64,000 nucleotides of DNA from Tetradesmus obliquus (taxonomy: Eukaryota; Chlorophyta; Chlorophyceae; Sphaeropleales; Scenedesmaceae), in NCBI GenBank assembly GCA_030272155.1, contig CP126198.1, positions 3,410,001 through 3,474,000 of the forward strand, written 5' to 3'. A program made the position numbers and the translations under genes. Shown here in pieces: positions 32,950 to 43,227 of this stretch (position 1 is the stretch's first letter; each line of letters starts with the position of its first letter). A model generated the notes under the pieces. It saw only the letters and a program-made list of their open reading frames with translations. It made no database searches and was not told the origin of the DNA.

Positions 32950-35900
32950 ATGCAGCTGCAGAACCGTCTCCAGGCCCAGCGTGGCCCTACTGTTGTGCGT
33001 GCTTCCCGCGACATGCACGTGGTCAGGGCCGCCGTCGCTGCCCCTGAGGGTGAGCGCTAGCTCAAGCTTTCTGTGGCATGCCGGAGTGTTGGCGACTCTG
33101 TAGCTCTGGGGCGTGATCCTGTGGTTTTCCGACGACAAAAAGTTTGATAAGCATACTGGCCTGCTTTTTGTTTTCCTTCTGCCGTGTGTCACCACCAGCA
33201 GGCACCAAGAAGGAGCTGCTGCAGTATGACGGCCCCTTGTCAGAGGTGGACCCAGACATCGCAGCAATCATCAGCAACGAGAAGAAGCGCCAGGTACATG
33301 GCTTTCAAAGCTTGCAACAGCGCTTGGAGCAGCAGCAGCAGCTTGCAGCTTGCAGCTGGCTGGGGGCAGCAGCTGGGCTGCACGGCTGGTGGTGCAGGCA
33401 TCAGAAGCAGCAGCAGCAGAACCAGCAACAGCAGCTTTCAGAGGCTGTTGCCCTGGAATGCAGCGTCCATCACACAGCTGCAAACCCCAGCACTCGTCAC
33501 TCAGGAGTAACGTTGCGTGCGCACTTGGCATGTGCAGTGCCTGCGCACCCCTTTGCGCGTGTCGCCTGTCCTGGCCATGTTACTGTGACCGCAACCGAAC
33601 ATGTGTAACAACCATATTTATGCATGCCTGCTGCTGCTGCTGCTGCTGCTGCTGCCGCTGCTGCTGCCTGCCAGGTGCGTGGGCTGGAGCTGATTGCCAG
33701 CGAGAACTTCACCAGCCGCGCAGTCATGCAGGCGCTGGGCAGCTGCATGACCAACAAGTACTCCGAGGGACGGCCCCATGCTAGGTAGGTGTGGGAAGGG
33801 GCAGCAGCAGGTGCCCGCTAATCGTTTGCCCTACGCTGCGAAACAGCCCCATGTAAAATGCAAGGTTGTTGCCTCTGGCATGCCATTGTCATTGGCAGAC
33901 GGGCTAAACATGTTCTGTTGTTGTCAGCAGTGCACGCTGCCGACTGTTGCAGCCAGCAAGATGATGGCCAATGGGCCGGCAGCTGCGCGCACGCTTGCGG
34001 TTTAAAAGCTTGCACAGCTGGTTGTTGCCCAGGCAGTCGCTGATGCAGGACGCACTTGTCTTCATTGCCGACGTGCCACGGCCTGCTTGCTGTGCCCCTT
34101 CACTCTGGCTGCATGTGGCTGCACCTTGGTACGGCTGTTCAGGTACACTACTGCATGTGTTGAACTCGCGCACCAAACATGCTGCGCATGCTGCTGTAGG
34201 TACTATGGCGGCAATGAGTTCATCGACCAGTGTGAGGAGCTGTGCGAGTCGCGCGCACTGGAGCTGTTTGGCCAGGACGCAGCGGAGTGGGGCGTGAACG
34301 TGCAGGTGAGAACAGCCAACCCTGTAGCAGCTGTCACGCTGTCTTGTGATGTTTTGCCTCTAACGCAGCCATAGCTACACCGTGTTGACGTATGTGCATG
34401 TGCTTCTGTTTCGTGCCTGCTGATTATGCTGTCGCCAGATGCGTCCCACAAACGCTTTCCGGCTCGCCCGCCAACTCGGCTGTGTACACCGCGCTGCTCA
34501 CCCCCACAACATCATCATACGCTGATAGCTTACACCTGTTTCTCCTGCTGTGCCTACGTTGCCCTCCCGTGCCAACTCTGCGGTGTACACGGCGCTGCTC
34601 AATCCCCACAACCCGTAACATATATTGACAGCTTACACATGTTTCTCCTGCCGTGCCTTCTGCGCCCCCCTTGCCTGCAGACACTGTCTGGATCTCTCGC
34701 CAACTTTGCGGTGTACACCGCGCTGCTCAACCCTCATGACCGCATCATACGCTGGTAGCTTACACCTGCTTCTCCTGCGGTGCCTTCTGCGCTCCGCTTG
34801 CTTGCAGACTCTGTCTGGCTCCCCCGCCAACTTTGCGGTGTACACCGCGCTGCTCAACCCGCATGACCGCATCATGGGCCTGGACCTGCCCCACGGCGGT
34901 CACCTGACACACGGCTTCATGACGCCCAAGAAGCGCGTGAGCGCGACAAGCATCTACTTTGAGAGCATGCCCTACAGGTGGGTAGTAATCAGGCATTGGT
35001 ATGACCAAAATTATGGTAGCAGTTTTACGTAGGCTTCATGACGCCCTAGAAGCGCGTGAGCGCCACATCCATCTACTTTTGAGAGCATGCCCTACAGGTC
35101 GCCGCTGTAGCAACAGCTGACGTAAGTACCCTTGGTCGCCGCTGTAGCAACAGCTGATGTCCTGTACATTCAACATGTCTGTTTCTTCTGGACTTTCTAA
35201 CGTACTTGCTCATGTATTTGCATGTACATCTCATGAACACCCAGAATAAACAGGCTACATTACGATGCGCTGCAGCAGCTTGCGCCTTTGACCAGTTAAA
35301 TTAAGTTGGTAACCTCAACATCACATATTCCTGCTGCTGCAGGCTGGACGAGTCCACCGGCTACATTGACTACGATGCGCTGGAGAAGAGCGCGGCGCTG
35401 TTCCGCCCCAAGCTCATCATCGCGGGCGCCTCCGCCTACAGCCGCAACATCGACTACAAGCGCATGCGCGCCATCGCAGGTGCAGCTGCTGCCTGCTGCT
35501 GATGCTGCCGCCATGGCGGCTGGTGTTGGTGCTGAGTAGTAGTGCTTGCAGCTAGCGGCTTGTGCATCGCATTTGCATTCGCATTTGCTGTGGAGCACTG
35601 TCAAGCGTGAGCGCCGGCTGCTTCGTAGTACAGGCTGTTGTGAGGATTTTGTTGTGTTTGCGAACTTGTGTTTGGTGGAACAACAGCGCATGCCCTGGCG
35701 CTGTTCCCCTTTTACGTTGTATCCATACAAAACCATTCTGCTGCTTGCAGACTCTGTGGGCGCATACCTGATGTCCGACATGGCGCACATCAGCGGCCTG
35801 GTGGCAGCGGGTGTGGTGCCTTTTGGACTCTTTTGACTGACACAACACCCCTTTGCCGGCTGCAGACTCTGTGGGCGCGTACCTTATGTCCGACATGGCG

Positions 35901-37200
35901 CACATCAGCGGCCTGGTGGCTGCGGGTGTGGTGCCCGGCCCCTTTGAGGAGAGCCACATCGTGACCACCACCACGCACAAGAGCCTGCGCGGGCCCAGGG
36001 GTGGCATGATCTTCTACCGCAAGGACCTCAAGGACAGGATTGACTCCGCAGTGTTCCCGGTGAGTGTGACTGTGTCACTTTGACTGTTACTTTGACTATC
36101 GGTTTGTGGCTGAGGAAGAGACTGTTGGGTGGGATGGGTGGCATGATCTTCTACCGCAAGGACCTCAAGGACAGGATCGACTCCGCGGTGTTCCCAGTGA
36201 GTTTGACTGTGTCTCTTGGACTGTTACTTTGACTGTACTTTGACTGTAGTTCTGCAGGTGTATAGTACTGCAATGCACGGCATGCTCTTCTACCGCTGTG
36301 TTGCAGTTCCAGCTCTAGAACTAATGCTGACGCTGACTTATCGTGTGCCGCCCGTTTGCACCCAGCTCGATGCCTCTGCTCGCTGACGTTGTGTTATGCC
36401 GTGTATCCTGTCTGCAGGGCCTGCAGGGTGGCCCTCACAACCACACCATCTCTGCGCTGGCAGTGGCGCTGAAGCAGGCCAACACAGCAGAGTTCAAGCA
36501 GTACCAGCAGCAGGTGGTGGCCAACTGCCAGGCGCTGTCAGCGCGCATGCAGAAGCTTGGCTACAGCATCGTGTCAGGTAAGGGGCCGTCATATTGAGTG
36601 TTGGGCTCTGCGTGTATGTGAGTATGTCTTTCGCATTCACCACCTGGTTTTTCGGCAGTTGGTTTTGAAAGTGGTTTTGAAAGTGTACCGATGTTTCAAC
36701 TGCTGCTGCTGCTGCCGCGCATTGCGCATACACAGACATGCGGTCGATCTTGATGCAGCAGCATTTCAGACACAGCAATCAAGCTTGACCGCATGTCGTG
36801 TAGCTTGAGGTCCACCACAATGTAGCATCCTGGTGGACCTCAAGCTGAGCGACATGCTGTCAATATTGATATGTGTGCTTGAAGCGCTGCTGCTGATGCT
36901 GATGCTGATACCAATGCGGCTTTGATACACTTTCTTCTTCCTTGTAAATTCGTTCTTATACTACTGATCACAAGCAGCACCGACAAACCCTCACAAAACA
37001 CCTTATTCTGGTGGACCTGACGCCCACCAGCATGTGGCCAAATCCTACTCCGATCACCTGCTTCTGCTGTTGCTGCTGCTGCTGCTGCTGCTCCGGCACA
37101 CTTCTTAACACAGGTGGCACTGACAACCACCTTATCCTGGTTGACCTGAAGCCTAACGGCATTGACGGCACATCGTCGATCTGGGTTCCTGTACCTGAAA

Positions 37201-37246
<46 letters not shown>

Positions 37247-38208
37247 ACTTGCAGGCGGCACCGACAACCACCTCATCCTTGTTGACCTGAAGCCCAACGG
37301 TATCGACGGGGCGCGCGTGCAGACGGTGCTGGACCTCGTCAGCATCACACTCAACAAGAACAGCGTGCCAGGTACGCAGCAGTGTGCACAACCGTTGTTA
37401 CATCTGCTTGCCAGAGCGAGCTTTGCAGCAACATCCGCTACTAGAGCTTGCTGTGCAACTGGTGCCTGCACATGATGATTGACACCAAGCTGGCTGCAGC
37501 GCTGTATATTGTGTCGAATTGCAGTGATGCGGTTGTGCTGCTGTGCAGTTGTGCGTGGTGCAGTTGAGTACGGCTGTTGGCCTGGACCCAAATGTGCACA
37601 CACCGCTGCTGCTGCTGCAGGCGACAAGTCCGCGATGGTGCCGGGCGGCATGCGCATCGGCACGCCCGCGCTGACCACGCGTGGATTTAAGGAGGCGGAG
37701 TTTGTGCAGGTGGCTGACTTCATCGACCGTGCAGTGAAGATCGCCGCCGATTGCCGCGACAAGACCCCAGCACCAGGTGGGTTTGGGGGTAAGGGGTAGG
37801 ACAGCGTGTGGCATGCGGTATGTGCATACTCCTGTGGTGTTGTCAGGGCAGGGCAGCTATCAACTGCTGGCTGTGTCGGCGTTGAACGCGTTCACCGGGT
37901 TTGTCGCATGCCGTGGCTGTGTGCTGGTGGGCTACGAGTGGGCTGTTGTTCGATGGAGGGCAACGGCAGACCATCTGGCAACGGTCATCCGTTGTACTAC
38001 TGATGGATCCTCGCACAGTGTCATGAAGCTGGCTTTTCGTTTTTGCACTGCGTGCGTTGCTGACGAATCTGCTGCTGCTGCTGCTGCAGGCAAGCTGAAG
38101 GAGTTCAAGGCCTACATGGCTGCCGAGGGCGAGCAGCGGCAAGACATTGCGCAGCTGCGGCAGGAGGTGGAGGCCCTGGCCACATCATTCCCTATGCCAG
38201 GACTGTAA
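32950..38208 (+). CDS. SHMT: Serine hydroxymethyltransferase, probably plastid-targeted
   Basis: Interconverts serine plus tetrahydrofolate with glycine plus 5,10-methylene-THF using PLP. Eleven exons join in phase to 486 aa: 32950-33049, 33202-33293, 33675-33784, 34200-34305, 34808-34977, 35343-35479, 35866-36059, 36418-36577, 37255-37371, 37621-37776, 38090-38208. The first ~30 residues ([20 protein letters not shown]) look like a plastid transit peptide. Family signatures are [57 protein letters not shown], the PLP lysine in [15 protein letters not shown] (about K277), and GGTDNHL. It ends FPMPGL. Every large intron contains partial copies of its flanking exons. An additional upstream non-coding exon cannot be excluded. 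Confidence 0.93.
34433..34807 (+). repeat. Three copies of the [16 protein letters not shown] exon start
   Basis: Blocks at about 34449-34515, 34560-34620 and 34677-34745 repeat the start of exon 34808-34977. All run to the codons for [10 protein letters not shown] before passing into intron sequence that contains agcttacacctg(c/t)ttctcctgc. Spacing is about 110-130 bp. The real exon is last. Confidence 0.9.
35029..35100 (+). repeat. Copy of the [21 protein letters not shown] exon end
   Basis: Repeats the last ~65 bp and donor of exon 34808-34977 within the following intron. It has acquired an in-frame stop and an indel, so it is not a usable exon. Confidence 0.85.
35742..35825 (+). repeat. 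Near-exact copy of the [16 protein letters not shown] exon start
   Basis: Repeats the acceptor and first ~70 bp of exon 35866-36059 (through GLVAAGVVP) about 116 bp upstream with very few differences. Splicing to it would run out of the exon after VVP, so the downstream copy is the functional one. Confidence 0.9.
36130..36205 (+). repeat. Copy of the [20 protein letters not shown] exon end
   Basis: Repeats the last ~65 bp and the gtgagt donor of exon 35866-36059 in the next intron. Both real and copied donors are followed by the same gtgactgtgtc...gactgttactttgact type of intron start. Confidence 0.9.
36751..36900. repeat. Long imperfect inverted repeat (hairpin) in an SHMT intron
   Basis: Arms at 36785-36817 and 36831-36863 pair over 33 bp (29 matches, including 16 uninterrupted) around a 13-nt loop. 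Weaker pairing continues outward to about 36751 and 36900. The right arm reads ATCCTGGTGGACCTCAAG, a variant of the ILVDLK codons of exon 37255-37371, so the structure contains an inverted exon fragment. As RNA it would form a stem of roughly 60-70 bp. Confidence 0.75.
36990..37254 (+). repeat. Copies of the [19 protein letters not shown] exon start
   Basis: Two decayed copies (about 36975-37030 and 37112-37175) of the beginning of exon 37255-37371. A (CTG)n tract precedes the second copy, and another precedes the real acceptor (about 37201-37245). Confidence 0.85.
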
Positions 38209-38262
38209 GCAGTCATGGAGACACGCAATTGTTGAGGAATTGTTGTCAGCTGGAAGGCCAGC

Positions 38263-38325
38263 TGTTCCTGCGGTAGGAGGTGGAGGCGCTGGCCAGCTCA
38301 TCCCCACGCCCGGGCTGTAAGCAGC
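38263..38325 (+). repeat. Copy of the SHMT C-terminal codons and stop
   Basis: Repeats codons for [16 protein letters not shown] plus TAA about 110 bp after the real stop, with several substitutions. This is a downstream echo of the coding end, as in the aminotransferase and M3 peptidase genes. Confidence 0.85.
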
Positions 38326-39457
38326 TGCGGTTACAGCGGCTTGCTCATGGTGTTTATGGTGTGTGTTTATGACTGTGGTGTGTGTGATAGAGAAGGATGC
38401 TGGCAGCTGGTGCAGCTGTTGCTGCTGGGGTACAGCAGCCTGCAGCCGCTGCGATGTTGCTGCGCTGCTGCCCTGTGCGGTTCAGGCGCTAGGGTTCCGC
38501 ACTAGGGTTGGCTGCACTGTGCTGACTGTGCAGTGCCCTTGCTTGGTTCTGAGTGTTTGGGGTACAGGGTGGTGGACTTTTGAGTCAGCACTGGGCGATT
38601 CTGACCTCATGGCGTTGGCATTGTGACGCAGCATGCTGCAGCAATCTGCTGCATCAGCTGCAGGGGCCTGTTGTGGGGCAGCATGTATATGCACGCATCA
38701 GCCTAGCTGGCTGTGCTGCTGTTCTGCCTGCTTGCACTCTGCGGGCGCTTTGTATGATATTGCCTCTACGAATCGTTAAGTTCTGCTGTTAGTGTGCTGG
38801 AGTGATTGTGCGGCAGGCAGTTGTGACCAGCAGCAGCCTTGTCATCTGTTCTTTGGTGTGATGACCATTAATGACGTGCTGCAACGATGGTGCTCATCTG
38901 AATGGGCCGTTTATGGGATGGAGAATCGTTTGTCAACATTCTCTGCCTTGGGAAGTCATCTGGACACGCAACAGGCATCTGCTGCCACCAGCAGAGTCAA
39001 ATCTGGCAATCATCGGCAACGTCAAAGTTGCATGTGTCCTGTAACCATGGTTCCTTGGTTCCTGCTTGAGACAAAAGACTTGATGGTTTGCGACAAGAAT
39101 ATCACCAGACTGTGCGGTGATTCGAGTACGATGTGGAATGCCATCGTCTCTGACAGCGTGGCAACTGATGAGGGTCCAGGGTTGTCACCAGCACTGCTGA
39201 TACAAGGCGCCACAGCCGGTTCCCTACAGTCGATACAACTTGACATTGATCACGTTTAAATATAAGCCTAATGTCCTCGCTGTACACTTCACGAGCTCCG
39301 GCCACAAATAATCACAAGTGAACCGTGAGCTGCTTGTGATGGTGCAGCAGGGGATACGCTTCGTGTTTGACTTGAAATGAAGCTGTAAAATGTTTGAATA
39401 GTTGGCCCGGCTGCAGCGGCACAGGTGCTGCTGTTGTGGTGGCAGTCAGCAGCTGCC
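38326..39457. other. Intergenic interval between SHMT and the Tbc2-like gene
   Basis: No supported exon or repeat. The open frame of the next gene extends upstream to about 39425 without an ATG and is preceded by cag, so an upstream exon ending near 39424 is possible but not identified. Confidence 0.35.
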
Positions 39458-41401
39458 ATGCGTCCTCTGGCGCCATGGAGCGGCAGCATCAACAAAGGCT
39501 GCACAACAAAGGCTGTAGCGGAGCTTCGAAGGCCGGTGCTTCGAGTTCCTGGTCAGCAGCAACATGCAACGGTGCAGCAGTCACAGCAGCAGCAGTGGCA
39601 GCAACCTCAGCAGCTGGACGCTGGCCATACCCTGCAGGCAGACATTGAGCAAGCCTTTGCAGGCACGCACAGCGTAGGAGAAGGTCAGCAGACACTGGAC
39701 GCAGGCAGCAACAGCACACCCGAGCATCCCACAGGTCCAGGGCCTGCTGTGGTTGAGAAGCAGCAGTGCAGACAGCATCGACACACTTTAGCAGATACAT
39801 GTCTGCAGCATGGCACCTTCAGCCACCTCAAGCAGCAGCAGCAGCAGCAGGTAGAGGACATGAACCCTAGCGACCTGGCTGCAGCATTTCTAAAGCGGCT
39901 CAAGCAGCAGCAAGCTGCCGCTGGCCAGCAGCAAGCAAACCCTACTCGCAGCAGCAGCAGCAGCAGCTCACCAAGCCTGCAGAGCAGCACCTCCCAACCT
40001 GCAGCCGCAGCTTTCTATGATGACGGCTATTACCAGCAGCTGCTGCAGCACACGCAGCTGCTGCTACCGCAGCTGCAGCCCCGCCAAGCATCACTCGTCC
40101 TGTATGCAGCAGCCAAGCTCGGCCGCCCGCCTGGGCAGCAGCTGCTGTCTGCCCTACTGCAGCAGCGTCTGCAGCAGCAGCAGCTGCAGCAGCTGCCGGC
40201 TGCAGGGCTTACAAATGTGCTGTGGGCGTTGGCAGTGATTGGCTACAGCCCTGGGCAGCAATGGATGGCCGGATTCTATGCTGCATCCTGCAGCAGCAGC
40301 AGCAGCAGCGGCGTGGATAGCCTCAACCGCCATCAGCTCTGCAGCCTCTTATGGTCCCTAGGCAGCTTGCAGGAAAGGCCACCAGCAGAGTGGCTGCAGC
40401 AGCTGCTGGCAGCGCTTCGGCCCCACTTGCAGGAACTGCAGCCCAGTGAGCTGGCCAATGTGCTGTGGGGCTTAGCGCAGCTAGGGTATAGGCCCAGCAA
40501 GGGCTGGGCAAAGGAGTGGTTTAGTGCCAGCAGTGCGGTTTTGCACCGCCAGGCAGGCACAGCAGCAGCAGATGAAGATGCAGTTGCAGCGGGGCACCAT
40601 GCTCAGGGCAGCACAAGCCAGCCTGGCAGCAGGCAGCAGCTGCAGCAGCGTGGGCAGCAGCCACAGCCGCAAGGTTTAGGGTTCAGCTCCGACCATCTCG
40701 CATGCATAGCAGGGTCACTCGGGTTGCTGCGGCTGGATCCACGCAGCGGTCATTGGCTACGGAGCTTCAGGCGGTGCATTGTGCAGCAGCTGCCGCGCAT
40801 GCGTGGCGCACATGTGGCAACTGTTTTGTGTGGCCTGGCCAAACGCCGCAGCAGCCAGCCTCCACATTGGGTGTGGCTGGTTGTTGCACGGCAGCTGCAG
40901 CTGCTGCAGGGGCAGCAGCAGCAGCAGCAGCAGCGCACGGGACTCCCGGCATCAGCAGCAGCCGCAGCAGTGCGAGAAGTACAAACAGCAGCAGAGGAGG
41001 CAGAGGGGGCAGAGGGGGCAGCCGGGCAAGGAACAGTAGAATTCCGAGCAACCACAGCAGCGACTCAGCAGCAGCAGCAGCTGCTGCAGCCAGCAGACAT
41101 TGCGGCAACAGTCTGGGCTCTCCCTCGGCTGCTGTACCCCACCGCAGCCCTCTGGAAAACCAGCCCAGCACATAGCGCCACTCTGAAAGCCCTAGCAGCT
41201 GCTAGCCTGCCGCTGCTGCCGTCCTGCAGTGCTGGCGAGTTGGTGCAGCTGGCTGTGGGTTTTGCGGGGCTGCGCTTCTACCCTGGCGCGCATTGGCTCA
41301 AGGTGCATGAGAATGCAGTGGCTGCGAGGTACAGCAGCATGAGCCCTGCAAACAGGCAGCGGCTGAGGGCGGCAGTGCGGGTGATGTGGTCCGACGGCTG
41401 A
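39458..41401 (+). CDS. Tbc2/OPR-like helical-repeat protein, probably organellar
   Basis: A single open frame of 647 aa from the first in-frame ATG. After a basic, possibly targeting N-terminus and a Gln-rich region, residues about 190-640 hold degenerate helical repeats with the pattern LxNVLWxLAxLGYxPxxxW: LTNVLWALAVIGYSP, LCSLLWSLGSLQERPPAEW, LANVLWGLAQLGYRPSKGW, ACIAGSLGLLRLDPRSGHW, ADIAATVWALPRLLYP, LVQLAVGFAGLRFYPGAHW. This resembles Chlamydomonas Tbc2 and related octotricopeptide-repeat factors that bind specific organelle mRNAs. Poly-Gln and poly-Ser tracts interrupt the repeats. The RNA target cannot be inferred, and no RAP domain is visible at the end. Confidence 0.65.
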   Translation: MRPLAPWSGSINKGCTTKAVAELRRPVLRVPGQQQHATVQQSQQQQWQQPQQLDAGHTLQADIEQAFAGTHSVGEGQQTLDAGSNSTPEHPTGPGPAVVEKQQCRQHRHTLADTCLQHGTFSHLKQQQQQQVEDMNPSDLAAAFLKRLKQQQAAAGQQQANPTRSSSSSSSPSLQSSTSQPAAAAFYDDGYYQQLLQHTQLLLPQLQPRQASLVLYAAAKLGRPPGQQLLSALLQQRLQQQQLQQLPAAGLTNVLWALAVIGYSPGQQWMAGFYAASCSSSSSSGVDSLNRHQLCSLLWSLGSLQERPPAEWLQQLLAALRPHLQELQPSELANVLWGLAQLGYRPSKGWAKEWFSASSAVLHRQAGTAAADEDAVAAGHHAQGSTSQPGSRQQLQQRGQQPQPQGLGFSSDHLACIAGSLGLLRLDPRSGHWLRSFRRCIVQQLPRMRGAHVATVLCGLAKRRSSQPPHWVWLVVARQLQLLQGQQQQQQQRTGLPASAAAAAVREVQTAAEEAEGAEGAAGQGTVEFRATTAATQQQQQLLQPADIAATVWALPRLLYPTAALWKTSPAHSATLKALAAASLPLLPSCSAGELVQLAVGFAGLRFYPGAHWLKVHENAVAARYSSMSPANRQRLRAAVRVMWSDG

Positions 41402-43227
41402 GCGGTGCGTCATTTCAAGCGCAAAGTGACATACAAGTGGTTGCTCGAGGCTTTGAGCAAGCCTGTGAGATGTGGCTACTGCGATAGCTGTTGCGGCTGC
41501 TGCTTCAGGGCAGTGCAGTGCTGCTGCGGCTGCTGCAGCAGCTGCATCTCAACGCGCTGCTGCAGCGAGCCTATCTCGTGCAGCAGCACTGCAGCCGCCT
41601 TGTGGATGCCGCGCTTCACCTGCATTGCAGCAGCAGCAGCAGCAGCAGCCACCAGACGCTGCCATCATCACCGTACAGTGCAGCCACTGCAGCTCATGCA
41701 AGCCGGCAACTGCTAGCAGCAGACAGCCGCAGCGCATAGCAGCAGACAGCCGCAGCGCATAGCAGCACGCAGCCGCAGCCGCCAGCAGCAGGAACCTGCA
41801 GCGTGTAGCAGCGGCATGTTTGGAGCCCAGCAGCAGGGGCAAACAGCTGCCCTGCCCTGTTGCTGCGGGGAAGGCACTCAAGCCAGAGAGGTCACTACAG
41901 CAGGTGCGCGATGACACTGCTACCAGCTCGCTTCTGCGGCTACTGCCGTGTCTGGCTTTGATTCTTGTTAGCAGTGGTGGCAATCATGTTGGCTACGCCT
42001 CGTGACAGGCTCAGAGGACCCAATAATTGTGCAAGCACTTTTGAAGTTGATGCCGTGCTTGGGATTGTTGAAGAGCTGTGCTGCCGTACCCTCACATGCT
42101 GTGCTGTCTCAACCCTGTCTTGATGCTGCTTCTGCTCTTTACCCGCAATGTGCAGGTGCGCTGCTGGTGCATGTCCTAGCAGTTCTTTCAGTACACAAAC
42201 AGAATCTTCCAGTGCTGGCGCAGCCAGCAGGCGGCTGGCACGCTGAACTATGCCGCAGCACAGCTTGGCAAGCAGCAGCTGTTGAGCAAGAAGCTTGGCG
42301 GGGTTTTCCTGCCACATAAGCTGGATAATGCCACCTTTATCTGCAGCAGCATCCAGGCTGGTGGGTGAACGCTGTCTATGCTTGCAACAGCCACGCTCAT
42401 GGGTTGCTGTTTTGTCAAGTGGCCCAACCCTGGCAGTGGTGCAGCAACACCGTGCCGTTGTGTAAGTGGCAGTTGATCAGCTGTTGGATCAGCGCATGTT
42501 TTGTTGTTTGTTGGTTCAAGAAAATGGAGGCGTCTGTTCCTCTGTGTGCACAGACCTTTGACTGGTGTCCATCTGGCGTGGCATGGCGGCCATGACAGCG
42601 CTTTGGAGGTCTTGGCAGGTTTTGCTTGTAAGGAAACCATATGACTCGCTGTGATGATTCCGCCGTTGCAACCCTTTCAAAGAACAAGCGTGTTGCATGT
42701 CACAAGCATGGTGTCCAGGGTTGAACAAGGAGTAAGAGATGCATGCTCTCGTGTGATTTCTTTATGCAGTGCTTGTGCTCGCATCGAGTACGTAAACACA
42801 AAGCTAATTGAACTTGAAGTTGTGTCCTTTCGGCAGCTTGTTCAGCAACTTTTACAACCCTAGCCGTGATGATGGCATGACAGTCAGTCTCCACCAGCCA
42901 GTTGAACTAGTCGGCAGGGACGGGCCATTATTGCTGTAAGTCAACGTCGAACATTCGTGCATGTGCTTACGGGCTCAGGTACCCACTCAAGCGCCCCCAA
43001 GCACTTGATCACTGACTGAGCCCTGTACGTTGGCCGTTGGCACCAGTCACGGTTGCCCCTCATAAGACGCACAGAAAGATTTGAATTCGCTCGTCGACCG
43101 TCTAATTCACAGCCGCTTCACGAGCAGCTGTCGTTTGCAGCAGCGCAACAGCATCATTAGCATCATCACCGCGTCATCACCTGCAGAGCCCTGCCAGCAG
43201 CAGCAGGCCCCCCTGCAAAGCAGCTGC
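41402..43227. other. Interval with CAG-rich part and one unassigned ORF
   Basis: 41402-41830 is CAG/CTG-rich. An ORF there (about 41491-41739 +) reads like an amphipathic helix (LLRLLQQLHLNALLQRAYL) followed by Ser runs, but has no splice context. It may be a decayed coding fragment. Short imperfect repeats of agcagacagccgcagcgcat occur at about 41719-41770. From 41900 to 43227 nothing is recognisable apart from the patatin gene's presumed promoter and 5' UTR. Confidence 0.3.

Noticed and set aside
43081-43227. Upstream extension of the patatin reading frame
   Set aside because: The frame is open but begins with TTG; the first ATG is at 43228, and the extension shows no conserved motif.
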